A stretch of DNA of 64,000 nt from Lutjanus erythropterus. Its lineage: Eukaryota; Chordata; Actinopteri; Lutjaniformes; Lutjanidae. The translations under genes were made by a program, and so were the position numbers. Below, piece after piece: positions 1 to 13,200 of this stretch (its first letter is position 1; each line of letters starts with the position of its first letter). The notes beneath the pieces are model-generated. The model did not search any database and had not been told where the DNA came from. It worked only from the letters and a program-made list of their open reading frames with translations. The stretch lies in assembly GCA_020091685.1 (NCBI GenBank), contig CM034613.1:11068331-11132330 (forward strand), written 5' to 3'.

Positions 1-3000
1 TGTGGTGCCAAACTTTTGTCAAACAACATGTAATGATTTTTGTCTAAACATGTTTATCCAATATTTTAAGTGCAAAATGGCAAATTACAACAATATAACA
101 GACAGAGGGCAATAAAAACAGAAACCATAAATGTTTACAACAGAGATACAATGTATACTGACAATCTATTTGTCATTCATGTTGATAAAGGTGTAATCAC
201 TTAGTGGTGTTACCAGCAATCTTTGCTTCACTATTATCTTAAATTGGTGAGACTGTTCACGTCTGGGGACAGCTTTGAATGATCCAGCTGGAGGAAGAGA
301 CTTCAAATGTGTTCCTGAGCATCCTGAGTTTCATAATTTTGGGGACACATACTTTACATTTCTGATATAAAACGAAGTGAAGTGATTAGATGATAGCAGA
401 TAAAGGTCAGAGGTCACTGTGACCTCACAGAACCTGTTTTTGGCCATAACTCAATAATTCATTATAACATTCATACAAATGCTTCATAGGATACTAGAAG
501 TGCTAGAGAGTAACTACTTAATCTGACTAGTTCAGGGGGTCAGCAGCCTTTACTATCAAAAGAGACAAAAGCCTTAAAAATAAATCTGGAGCTGCACCTT
601 TTTTTCATTCATTGTCAGATTACACGTGTTTACAATTTAAGAATATATCACTTTACGTCCACAACGATGAGTGAAAATTAAAATGTTAAAATTTCCATGT
701 AACTTTTTGTCAAACGTGACATGTAATTAAATTACAGTTACTAATTAAGTTACAGTTACATATCTCTTTTACTGTTTTGTCTTATTTTTAGTATGTTTTA
801 GTGTCTAACTTCAGTTTTAGCTTCTGTCTGGCCTGCTTGTGTTGCTTCCTGTTTTTCTTTTGCCTCCTGATCATCAAAGATCATAATGACATCACAATGT
901 TCAGCTCTCTATGAGTCCACTGTACTCCTCTGTGAGAACTTCTAATGTTTTATATGCACTATAGAGATCATTAATATTAAAATAAACTTACTCTGGGAGG
1001 TCTGTGGGGAATTCCACCCAGGTTCAATTCACTCATGTGTTATCTTAAAGTAACTGTGAGTTTTATATGAAAAATATTACATGATATATGTTGTGTTGTT
1101 GCATCCCCTTTATTCAGAATGTGAATCTCTAATTGTCAGTCACATGAAAGCAAGCAGTTCACATAAATTTAGTGCTGATATGAACTGCTGTTCATGACTC
1201 TTTCCACCAGAGGTCGCACTTCACCACTATTTATCTTGAAGGGTGAGAGGAGAGTGACCATGAGGCAGTGAACTTTTGTTTATGATGATTCATTTTAGTT
1301 TAGAAAACTTTGCTTCCTGTTTCTGCCCTCTGCTAGACTTTCTCTTTGATCACAGGTTCATGTTCAAACCTCTCTGCAGTGACTGAGATATTATCAGTAT
1401 AATTTGTGTTAAGTAGCGACAGAGGAAATAATCCACCACACTGTAAAAATAAATTCAGTACATTAAGAAAAATGTGCTCAAAGTATTCAAAGTACTCAAT
1501 AAAGAAAAATGTTTCCTGATTGTTATAATATCATATATTACATCAATAGATTATTATGACTCATGCATTAATGTAAAAGCAGGATTTTACTGTTGTAGTC
1601 AGAGTGAAGTTCATTTTGAACTATTCTGTACAGGACTCCAGCTGATGATCATTTTTGTTATGGTTAAATCTGATGAATCAATTTATTGATTAATCAGTTG
1701 ATTGTTTAGTTTGTACAAACTACAGAAAATAGTGAGAAACGCTGTCACAAAGTCTCAGAGATGCATTCACAGTGACTGATTCATCCAACTAACAGTCAAA
1801 AAAAAAGTATTTATGAAAAAATATATTAAATTGTTAAAAGCAAATCCTCACACTACAGAAGATGGAACTGTTTTTGAATGATAAATGATTTAATTAATCC
1901 TTTAATGATACTATGGATTGTAGATGGCGAAGTTCCTAAATTCCTGCAGTTTTGTGGTAAGTGGTCCAGGTTTTTTTGAGCATTTGAGTATTATGATGTT
2001 TACCCCTTCAAACATACAGAAATAATACCACTAATGGAAATATTGGCCGAGTCTGTGATTTTATTTGACTGTTTTAGAGACGAGTGAAACAACAAAATTC
2101 TATAATTTAAGTCATTATTCACTCCCAAATTATGAATTAGTGTGATTTTGAAGTGAAATTTCCAGTAAATTAACTCAGGTTTTCTCCAAAATGTCTGAGA
2201 AATAGAGAGGAGCATATAGAAGCAGCTGCATCTCCAAAACTTTGAGAATGTTGCTCTGTTTGTTGTGTTTTTTTTTCTGTCATGCTCTTCTGTTTTCTTC
2301 GCCTGCTTCCGTTTCCTCCTTCTATTGTGACTTTTTCTGTTTTGTTTATGAAAATGAATACACAGTGCATATTTTTGTGTCAATACAGGAAAACAGACCT
2401 AAAGATTAAGGCTTAATGTAGGATGACTTGTTACTGTTTTTAGGACTTCACAGAGGAGGATTAAGTCTCCTCCTTCCGAGAATAGATGCATATTAAACCG
2501 GTTAGGTGAGTTGTGAACAATAGTGAACATAGACAGCACATCTATTTTGGGAACATCCTGAGCAAGACAGAGAGAATTTTCACAGGAGGAGGCTCAATGG
2601 ACTTGCTCAGTAAATAATATCCAGCACGTCGTCTAGTGATGTCTGATTCACCTCTGCAGGAGTTTAAATTAAAGCAAGCGGCAGTGAGCAGTGGCTGTAT
2701 GTCTGTTCTGTCTTTGTAACAGCAGGTCAATGCATTTGCATATTGTACAGTGCAACAGTGGAGAAGTACAGGCAGGTAACAGTGAGTGCGTCATAGCTTT
2801 AGAGGAAATGTCATGGGACAGGAAGAATCTTATTTATATGGCGGAAATGAATCTAATCTGGTATGTTTTATTCCAACAACTGTGTACTGCATGATGAATA
2901 AATGAATTAGCATCCCAGGAGGATGGGTGCAGTGGAAAGCCTCCCAGCATGCACCAGTGCAACAGATTTGCAGACATCAGTCTCAGTTTACGCATGTTTC

Positions 3001-6000
3001 TGCAGCGTGAAAGGTTTGATGTGGGTTCCAGATTGTAAATTGTATAAACATAGAGAATGTAATGTTAGTTCGCTGTCATACTGTTTCTTGTCCAAGTAAG
3101 CTAGCAGCTAAAGCACTGTGTGAAACATTAGATAGAAATTTGAGTTCTAGTTAACATAATGTTATATAATGTTATGGACGTAACGGGAACATTTCTGAGG
3201 TCAGGTGAAGACACAGCAATACAGTTAACATTTATATTAGCCTACATTGCAAGCTTTATTACTTCCAGTGTGTTTTACTTCCAGGCACAAATAAATGTTT
3301 GCCATCAAATAGTAATATTAGTGAGATGGTGGTTAATGTTAATGTTAGCTGTTGTGTAGCTGATGGGTTATCAAATATGTTGTTTCAGCTTGAAATATAG
3401 CCTGATGACATCACAATCACAATCCATTGTCTAAGATGTCCGTAGATACTTCAGGATTAATTTATGCCTTTCCTATCGCACCATATAACACTATCAAATG
3501 GTACTGTTTGCTAGGAAGTGGTTGAATGCTAATGATTGTTGTGTGAACTAAGGAGTTGTCATTATGTTGTTTTAGCTTGGCCCAAAGTCCCTCTGGATTT
3601 TCACTATCTGTTGTATTTTCAGGTGATCAATCAGGAAGCGATGAGACAATAACAATTTGTCAGATTCTCTACTTTTAAGATTTGCAACAACATCTAAGTG
3701 TGCCATCAAAGGAAAAGGGCTGTCGTGTGAACATGTTGAATGTTACCTAGCCATTTACAAATTACCCCATCTGCCAATGCCACAGAACAACCAACGACAG
3801 ACCAAGGATGCAGAGCCACGTGACAGCCAGCTGACAAACCCGAACTTACTGCATCTTGAGTTGAAGTTAGTTAGTTGGTCACTGCTGCCTTGCATTGCTC
3901 TTGGCTAGTAGAAATCAATTGTAAGTTACACCTTTAATTAATGGTTAAAAATCATTTATCTTAAGGGCAACCTATTTGGAGATGAGAACACAAATGGTTT
4001 ATTGCTGTGCTGATGCAGAAAGTGCACTGTTCAACTCCAGCTTGCCAATGAATTACAAGGGGGAACTCTAGTTTGCCACAATCGATGTATCTAATAGAAT
4101 ATGATGCCTCTAGTGTCACAAAACTACTAGAGATGCTTAATTTTATTTTGCATGTTACAAAATCAGTATTTTGATTGTCTCCAAGTTGCATGATGTCTTA
4201 TCTAACTTCAGTTTCATTTCTTTAGATTGTGTCTGTTCTTATAGTCACTGTAAAGAAAGTGAAAGTGCACATGTATTTGCGGGTTAGTGAATGTTACACA
4301 ATGTTTTTCTCTTGACTGTTTGTTTAGTTGCTCGTTTTCCTGTTTAAATTTTCTTTGTCTAACTGGCTGGTATTTTGCTTTTGGGTTATGTCCAGATTCC
4401 TTTTGTCTTGCATTTTTCATACTTCAAAATGCTTATTTAAAGGTCCAGTCTGTAAGATGTGCAGGGATTTATTAGCAGAATATGACCCCTAAAAGAACCC
4501 CTGGATCCTTTTAGGGGACAGCGGATCGAAAACCTTATGAAAATATTATAGGGAAAATGTATCTCTATATTGCACCATACTTGAGTAATAAGTTTGTTCA
4601 GACATCATGCAGAAAACTCAGTCAGAAACGTAATATTTTCCAGGCAAATCACACCTATTATAGCATAAATCTAGCAATGAAACAATGCATTAATACGAAG
4701 ACTACACATGGCTTCCACCTGGCACTAAAACCTGCAGCTGCACCATCTTTACAACAGTATGCGTGTGTGTTTGCTGATGTTGTAAAATAGGTTGTTTGGC
4801 AATATAGGGAAATATTACTACATCAATAAACTTGTTTGATTTGAAAAAACAAATAAGACAGAGGGGCCCACAGAGGAGAGAGACATAAAGTATATTGAGT
4901 TTATGAAACTATTTATGCAGGGTACTGTGGCTTGGTGAAGCACAGCTCTTTTATAGCAATGCCTCTTTATTTTTTTTAGTTGTTTCAAAGAATACATTTG
5001 TCATGAAGTGAGACATGTTTCCCTATAGGACATTTTTAATGTTTCTCCATTTTTGTGTTCTACAAAGGCTTCCTCTTTTCCACTTGAAACGTTACCTGTT
5101 ACATGTTGTTTTCTCTACTATTTTCTGCACACTATTTTTTTTTTATTCCAGTTGCCAGTGTAGTGTCCACATATCTAAAACTAACACAATTTAGTTTAAG
5201 AGAAATTTACTTCATAAAAATCAGCACCACTAACCACAGCCTCCAAAATGATTTAAAGAACATTGTGGGTTGATTTATTGCAGGGCTGTTATATTATCCA
5301 GTAGCATAGGTGTACCAAATAAACTGGCAACTGATAGCAAAGACTTTGACAGCATTTTTTTTTTACGTAGTGCCAATTATATTTGCATATTTTCAAAATG
5401 TTTAAAAACCAGTCAATGAATTAATGCACAAAATTATCAACAGATTAATCTATAATGAAAATTATCATTAGTTACAGGCCTTTACAAAGTATTTGAAAAT
5501 GAAATCAACCTCTTCTACAAATCTATTGATATAATATATGATAATATAACACTTGCATTGTACTTTTACCTTTAATGCTTTAATTTTCCTGAAAATACTT
5601 TTACTTTTTCTCTTTTTAACATCACTGTTTTTATGTGATACTTATTTTATACCTTTATACCTGTTTTATGTATTTTAGGTATAAGAAAAGTATATTATCT
5701 CAACAAAACATTCTTAGTTGGTAAAACTTGGTAAAAGTTGAACTTCTCAAAAATCTATCAAGTTGTCTTAATTTTTTTTTTCTTTTACTTTTTTCCTCTT
5801 TTTCATTTTTATAGCCTATATTATATAGCCTATATTAATTTTATTATCAGTTAGTGCACATATATGATTGTTTTATCATACGATAACTATTAACTATATA
5901 CTTTATTTCAAGCAGTCTGTGGGTAACGAAGGAATATGTTCAAACAAGTCACAGTTGGCCCAGGTCTCCCCTACTATTACTGAAATACAAAACATTTTTC

Positions 6001-6100
6001 ATGCAGGGAGTATTTTTACAGATTGGTATTTTACTAAAGTGAAATATCTGACTACCTCCGTCCATCAGACAGCAGATAGTCTGTCCTTTGACCTGTCCTC
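1..6100. other. Gene-free flank upstream of adcy7
   Basis: No open frame here has splice sites, domains or codon use that I can support as a gene; all frames are short and AT-rich. Recognisable contents are decayed teleost repeats: a piece around 395-500 resembling a dispersed fish repeat with a GTCACTGTGACCTC core, a family A MITE relative at about 1672-1910, the start of a family C element near 4438-4480, and a family D fragment at about 5225-5340. The rest is AT-rich DNA with short T runs. It may contain distal regulatory DNA of adcy7 or of a gene beyond the left edge, but nothing in the sequence decides this. Confidence 0.6.
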
Positions 6101-6475
6101 CTCTTCATCTCTTTCCTCTCTGTTTACCTCATCCTCTCATATTTGCATAGCTGGACCCGAGCGCTCGTGCTCGCCTGTGCACGCCCCCGCACTCACCTGC
6201 CTTGCGCTCGGACCTCACACTGACAGGCTGTCGTGCGCTGAACCAGACGGAGACTTTCAAACGGCTCTTTTTACGTAGAAAAGACGATTTTTAAGAGGAT
6301 ATTTTTTGCCTTTTTACGCGTTTTTAAGGGTTAAAATTGTTTGTGACGACAGTAAAATTGGTGACGGATAATGCTGAGCGATAAAAGACGCAGAGGGAAA
6401 TAAACCCCATCGTGTGAGAGCAGACAGACATTAAAGGGAGTGACGAGACAGACCTTAACGTTAATTAACAATGAG
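6100..6475 (+). promoter_or_regulatory. adcy7: Probable adcy7 promoter and 5'UTR exon 1
   Basis: An abrupt GC- and CpG-richer block (about 6155-6260) sits in otherwise AT-rich DNA. It contains a perfect octamer, ATTTGCAT at 6141-6148. The block ends with ATGAG followed by a strong splice donor (GTAAG at 6476). A matching acceptor (T-rich tract, TTTTTTGCAG, ending at 9876) precedes a second 5'UTR segment that runs without interruption into the main coding exon. The transcription start is not determined; no clear TATA box was found. Exon structure is inferred from splice consensus only. Confidence 0.5.
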
Positions 6476-7274
6476 GTAAGAATATTATTTACCCTTATGA
6501 ACTTAAGTTTACTTTGAATTACTTTTCTGGCTTAATCTATTATGTTACAATCTAAGCTCCGTGTTAATTCAGCACTTTTAACTCTTTTATATTTTATCTT
6601 TTATAATTTATGTCTAAATTACTTATGAACCGATAATAGTAAGAGACCTTGATAAACCTAGGTTAACGGTTAGGTTAGCTGTTAACGTTTATTGCCATAC
6701 AAAGTTAGAAAATACACGACAAAAAAGTTGCCGATTTATGTGACCAATAAGTTGATTTTCTGTGTTGAAAGACGAATCCATTCTTTTCTGTTTAAGACAA
6801 TTAGTCTAGCTTAACTGATTATTAAATTAAACTGACTTTTATGAAGGTTTATTTAACATTACAGATAATGCTAGTGAGATTTTAAAGATAGCTTTAAGAG
6901 AGTCATTCATTGGTGATAACATCTTTTACTATATTTCCTCTTTCAAATTCAGCAGTTCAACTTTTGGAGATGTAGCTGTGTGTTTGTGAATTTTGTGGCT
7001 GGACAGTTTCTTTGTAAATTATCTTGATCCACATAGACCTAAAGAGACTCACATTTTTACTTACCCTTAATTGGAAGACACGCACGGAAAATGCATATGT
7101 TGTCAGTCACTGAAGAAACTCCATTTGAATATGTTGAAACGTTCAATGTAAACAGCTGACAAACAAGCAGAAGATTATTCGTTAGATGATAACAGAAAAT
7201 TGCCTTTTTTGAAAGAAAAATGTCAACATTTGTTGATTGCATCTTTTGTTGTTATCTGTCTGGACAGCTATGTT

Positions 7275-7557
7275 AAAAGAATGTGAAAAATGCTCATCAC
7301 AATATCCCAGAGCCTAATGTGACATGTATAGTGTTAGATTGCATCTTTTGTCCAACCAACAGTCCAAGACTCAAAGACTTTTGATTTACTATCATAAATG
7401 ACAAAGAAAAGCACACCTTGCCACATTAAAGAAGGTGGAAGCAGCAAATGTTTGACATTTTTACTTAATAAATGACTGAAATGATAAATCGATTGTCAAA
7501 ATGGTTGGCAACTAATTGATTTACCGATAGATTAATTGACTAATTGTTGCAGCTCTA
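7275..7557 (+). mobile_element. Family A MITE (teleost non-autonomous DNA element)
   Basis: Degenerate copy of a dispersed teleost element whose 3' end reads GTTGCAGCTCTA. It contains the internal block 'ccaaccaacagtccaaga' followed by 'ataaatgacaaagaaaagca' also seen at 47270-47340. It lies in the first intron of adcy7. No transposase is encoded. Confidence 0.6.
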
Positions 7558-9279
7558 ATGATAACCTTAATATTCTGTGGTATCAAACTGTTGGTCAAAC
7601 AAAACAAGCAATTTGTGGGCTTAACCTTTGACTCTGGGAAGTTGTGATGGGCATTTTTCAGTTATTTCTAGCAAAAATAGGTTAATGGATTGATTGAGAA
7701 AATAATGGACAGGTTAATCAATCATAAAAAGAAACTTTTAGTTCTAGGTTCAAGTACAATAGGAGCTCTTAGCCAATGTGTGTAATTTAAAAATATTTGA
7801 ATTTCTCTTATCTAAAAGTGGCTGAAAAGTCAAATTAATTGCACCCACCTTGAGTTTAACTGGGAAAGCAATCAAGAAACAATTTAAGTAACATTCAATA
7901 AAAGCACAATGTTCACAATGTTTGTTTTTGAACTAAAGAAGTATGAGGTAGTTTTGGAAAACCCCTCTCTCTTTGAAAAGTGCTTTATAGACAAGCAGAA
8001 CAGAGTAGTGAAACCAGCAAACAGGGAAAAAGGACACCAGTGGACACACCAGCAGCTCACACAAGTAAGAACAATAAATGTACTGTCGTTACCACACAGT
8101 GTCACAGACACACAGTACCTCCATTTGTATCAGTGTAGAAAAGAAACCAGATTGTTGTCATTTAATGTAAAAGGACCCATGGGGTCAATCAAGGTGAATG
8201 GATGAATCGGATGAATTACTCTTTAATCCCTCCATGACTTTGCTATTAAATCAGACGTGTACCTGTAGCAGAAGAGACAGATTAAAGAGAGATTTTTTAA
8301 TCCTGGAATTAATGTTGACATTGGAGCACAGACAGAGGAAGGTGGGCATGATATTTTGCACACTGATCAGACACAGTCTGTACAGGGTCAGATGATAGGG
8401 AAGAAGCAGCAGAGAAGCAGATGACAGTAAAACACTGAGTGTAGGTATGTGGTAACTGGAAAAAATGTTTTTAATGTGCACTGGGTGCGTCGCTGCTGAC
8501 ATGTCATTCCAGTACACACCTGAACAGTGTGTACGTGTGTGGTGCATGAGTATGTGTCACAGGGGAAGAGCCAGCAGCAAGACTAACTAGTTTTATGGCA
8601 TAATGGGAAAAGACTAAAAGAAGCTTGTTATTAAACTGGCTGCAAAATCATGTGCAGGTACGGTACACTTTTAGAAGTATAAGTGCTAAACAGAACCATA
8701 TAGGGATGTTCGTAGAGTTTGGTAAGAAGTTAAAATTTTCCAAATTATCATTGTCAGCCCATCCATTGGCGATTGGCAATATCTTCATGCCCACTACCAC
8801 CTCCGCCTGTCCTCTCCAGTCTCAGCTGAGGAATGTGTGCAAGCGGCGAATTCACTATGTTACGCATGCTGCGTACATTTACTACGTCCAATAGACAAAT
8901 TCTATTCCTGATGCTATCTAGTGGACCAGTCCACATTTATACCAGTTGTCAGTGTAAGCATTAGAATCAAGGATGTTATCAACAGAGGGGGTGCTGCACA
9001 ACTCACAGTTACCTGTAGAATATGACACACCCACATTGGTTCCCAAGGAAAACTGCCTATTTTTTGGTTCCAGCTGGGAAACAACTATTCAACAACCAGT
9101 TTATTTTTTGTTGAAATGCTCCGAACAGCTCACTGGAACAGGGCCAGTTCAGTGTTGGTGGAAACAAGGCATATGAGAGGTCCTACAGACAACCTTGTTA
9201 TGGTTTAATGGTTCCACCTTAAACCTACAACAAATCTTTTTATATTTCAATGGTTTCATTTAGAACCCACTCAAAGAGA

Positions 9280-9765
9280 ACTTTTTTTTTTTTTTTTTTG
9301 GCTGAAAGGGTTCTTTACTGAAAGGAATTCTCAATGGAACCCTTAGTCTTACAAAAAAAAATCTCTTACAAAACTTTTTGTTAAAAAAAGAATTCCTTGG
9401 CTGAAAAGAACTTGATTAACCTTTTATATTTAAAAAGTGTTTTTTGGATGAAATGGGTTCTCAGTGGAACCCCTACTCTTACAAAGAACCCCAGATGAAC
9501 CCTTAATTCAAAAAATGTGTTTTTTGGATGACAAGAGTTCTTAATGGAATACCTAGTGTTACAAAGAACCCTTGATTAAGGGTAAGCCTTTCTTAAAAAA
9601 GGATTCTTTGGATGAAAATGTTCTCAATGGAACCCATAGTTTTACAAAGAAGCCTTGACAAACCCTTTCTTCCAAAAGGGGTTCTTCAGAAGCAAATGGT
9701 TCTGGGTATAACCTCGGCCCTTCAGAAAGAACCCTTTTGCAGCACTTATTTTTAAGAGTGTATGA
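9280..9765. repeat. Imperfect ~80-bp tandem repeats with palindromic core
   Basis: Five or so units carry the shared core GGATGAAA..GGTTCTCAATGGAACCC..ACAAAGAACCC, spaced about 78-84 bp. GGTTCT and AGAACC, and TTCTCAATGGAACC, make the units self-complementary. The array ends in AGCACTTATTTTTAAGAGTGTA, resembling the terminus of a common teleost repeat. A 20-base T run (about 9281-9300) precedes it. It lies just upstream of the second 5'UTR exon of adcy7. It is either a satellite-like array or the inside of a non-autonomous DNA transposon. Confidence 0.6.
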
Positions 9766-10295
9766 CTTCCTTCCTGGCTTTAATTGACATATCTACAGTC
9801 TCTTAATTCACTGAATTCATGTGTTTACTCATTGCTTTTTGCGGATTTTGTTTAATTGTTCATCTTTTTTTTGCAGTGAGATTCTTCTTCAATCCAGTAT
9901 GGATCAGCACTTGTCAAAGGAGATTTTGCTGTGGTTTAAGATTCCTTATCAGCGATCTTTGGGACCTTAATGGATCTATGTAATCCCAGAAAGACTGTGG
10001 CAGTGATTATCTTCATCATTATAAACTATTTTGATGATATCTTGTTTGCTGTAGGAGCTGGACTCTCACTGGAACAATCTGAAAATTAACAGATTTTTCT
10101 TTTTTTTTCATTAATTTAATCTGACACACAGACATAGACAGACATAAATAACACCTGACACTGAAGAATGAAGAAGTAAACACTATTCTGGCATGTACTC
10201 ATCATGTAGACAAGCAGACAGAGAGACAGACAGACAGAAAAAACAAAGTGACAAGTTGATAGACGGTGAGATCCCTCACACTTGCACAGGTCACA

Positions 10296-13200
10296 ATGCC
10301 AGACAAGTCACAAGGCTTTCAGGACAACGGGAGGCCTGGAGAAGAGGCATCACATCAGGTGTCTTTGGTACCGGACATCATGGTCGTCTCCAGTGATGAG
10401 AAAGGCAAACCCACTGGAGACAATATCTTGGAGCTTGATGACTTCAGTAAAACAGCAGACGTTGTAAAACAAAGCAGTGACATTAATGTTTTGCAATCAG
10501 GACTCAGTGAATCCCAGGTTGCCGTAGAGGTGGGTGTGGCAAAAACAGCACAAGCCCCCGAACCTCTCAAGGCCAATTCTTTGTTGAAGGGGACAGGAGT
10601 GACCTCGCAGGCGATGGATCACGGTGCCCCAGTCAACGTGTCCTCTGACAGGCTACAAACTGACAACAATCACTACAGTGACTCTGACTACAGCAGCTCA
10701 AAATCCAGCCCAGGTTATGCTTGCACTAGTTTCAGCACTGACCTCGGTGACGAAGGGTTGTCTGAACTTGATAGAAGCTCCTTTGAAAAGATGAACCCTA
10801 TTTCTCCTGTCAACCTCTCTGAACCCAGTTTAGACACAAATAAAGACACAAAAAATGGGCCAAACGATGACAGAGACATTTCTGAAATAGACTTGACTGT
10901 TAAACCCAAAGCAGAAAACTCATTCAGTGGCAGTTCGCCTGTTTTCCCTGATGATTCATTCAGAGTCTACCAAGCAAGGGACAGCATCGATGTGAGGTTG
11001 GACAATGAGGATGGAGATGAGGACAGGCGAAGCACCCATTCCAGGCGGACTGTGAAAGATGGGGTATGCTGCTGCTATCAGGCATTCCACAGGGCTTGTC
11101 TGCAGTGTGTGGAGGAGACTCCGGCCATGCTGTCTGGACTGGTGCTGTCTCTGGCCTTCTGTGTGGCCATCATCGTCCTCATTCCCACAACACGAAAGGT
11201 GAGTGTGTTTGAGGGGATCTGCTGCATATGTACACACATAAACTTTTAAACTTTACGTTTACTTCTCAACCTTCCATGTGTATGATTGACAAATACATAT
11301 AGATTTTGATTATTAATAGTTATTTATCAAGTAAAAGTCCCAAATCTTTCGCTGGTTCCGGCTTCTTGGATTTGTAATCCATTTAGATTAAATGATGAGT
11401 TAAAAGGTATACTTACAAAACTACACTTGGTTACATAACTTTGGTTTCACATCAGAAAAGACTATCTGATGGCAAACTAAAAAACTGAAAATATAGGGTA
11501 CACTTGAACTGAAATTGATTCGGCATCTGACCGCCATCTACTGTGGGTAGTACACTGACTGTGAGGTACCTCATGCAAACCCACTTCAAATCATCCAAAC
11601 TATCCCTTTGACCAAAAGTCAAAAAATCAGAAGGTATTTAGTTTACTATGATATATAACAAAGAAAAGCATCAGGTTCTCACATTGTACTGGGGAACCTG
11701 GACTGAGAGAATTTGTCACATTTTTTTCTACATTTTTTCATGAAAAATTATGAAAAAGTTCAGTGATTATCAAAACTAAATATTTCTCTAGCCATTGACC
11801 AATCGGTCATTGACCAACTCAGCCAAGTGATAATTTCTGTAGTTGTTACATGTAAGTTAGGAAAACCTCAGAATTCTTGAACTGAGTATGAGGAAGGTAG
11901 TCGTGATATTGTGCTCACTTATAGTTGACAGTGTGTTCAGTACTGTAAGAGACAGCTGTCTCCACAGACTCATTTCACAAGGAAGAAGAGGACATTAATT
12001 ACTACACTGCCAGGCAACACAAGCACTTGGCTGAAAAAAGTTTCACAGCCAACTCCAACATAGGTTTAGAAAAATGGAGCATTAAACCTATTCCTCCAAA
12101 ATACCACTACATTCTCATGCTTAAGAGTACATGACTTCCCATTCTTAAAATCAGTGGCACATGAAAACAGTCCGTGTGTAGGTCGTCTGTATAAACTTGC
12201 CATTAAAAGGATAACTCAATTCTAATTATCTGCAGTGTCCATTAACTCCTGATAATGGACACTGACTAAGAAGCTCCATTGAACCTGTCAGTTCACTGTT
12301 CTCTCTGAATGCACTGGAATGAATAACCATAGTAACAAAGCCTCTGTTTACAATATACTGCAACACATTAAATAGCTAACATCTAATTACAATGAGTGAT
12401 GTCAGCATTTCTATTAACCTGTATTGAAAACGCAGCTGAAGAAAGAGAAACTGAAAAGAAAAGAGACAGAAATAACCTACAACCTGCAGGAAGACACTGC
12501 CCCTCTAAACTTACTTCAACTCACTACTTCAGGCTGCTGATGACTGTACACAGAGCAAATTATATTTACAAAAATTATATTTACCCTTTGTCAAACTTGG
12601 GCAATATTATTGATTGTGAATCTTACTAGAGTAAAGTTAGCTTTCCAGCTAGTAGTTGAGCCATAGGGTTTTATGAGCTGAGCGGCTTAGAAATATCTCC
12701 TGTTTCCAAGTTGTATCTAAGGATAAAAGTTCAAAAGACTAGGTTAGTGCTAGTTCACCAACCAATCACATGGAGCTTCATTCTCTTTTAGGAGAATCAT
12801 TAAACTTGTACAATAGTTTTGTGTTTGTACTAGCCAGTACTTTGTGCTAACATTCACTCTATTTACTGTAAATATATTTAATTATTTATGTCTTTCTTCT
12901 ACATTTTAAGGTTTTTACGGATCAGTAAAATACATTTGATAGGCCTGTGCATTGAATGCCAGCAACAACATTGTTAATTCTCTGAAAAAAGAAAATATCA
13001 CACATCATGTTGTCCTATTGCAAAAATGAAAATACCTTTACTTCACATGGCACCAGTAGATTAAAAACATTGCACCAGCTGTTTGAAGCTCAGCCTGGCT
13101 TTCATGTCTGATGAATAAAGGTATTTTAATTTTAGTGTAGAACAGACAGGTGCTTGTTGGATATGGTAAACAGCTGAGTCAAAACAGCACAAGGCATGGT

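Larger units (their letters stand above)
6471..9970 (+). other. Spliced upstream ORF in the adcy7 leader (32 codons)
   Basis: If 6475 is joined to 9877, the ATG at 6471 opens a 32-codon frame (start MSEILLQSS, end QRSLGP) that stops with TAA at 9968-9970. The last A of that stop is also the first base of the next ATG (9970-9972), which opens a second frame of 38 codons (start MDLCNPRK) in the same exon. A third upstream ATG at 10193 opens a frame that overlaps the main start out of frame and ends at 10396. These are predictions from the sequence; translation is not shown. Confidence 0.4.

Noticed and set aside
4480-4530. Short palindrome around CCCCTAAAAGAACCCCTGGATCCTTTTAGGGG as a terminator
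   Set aside because: Rho-type terminators do not apply to this eukaryotic DNA; it is part of a repeat.
5868-6278. 136-codon + strand ORF upstream of the cyclase
   Set aside because: AT-rich start, serine/leucine low-complexity middle, no domain; it overlaps the CpG-rich promoter block.
10266-10295. Upstream extension of the cyclase frame beginning with GTG
   Set aside because: The frame is open from 10266 but has no ATG before 10296; the ATG at 10296 has A at -3 and gives MPDK, like the MPAK start of human AC7.
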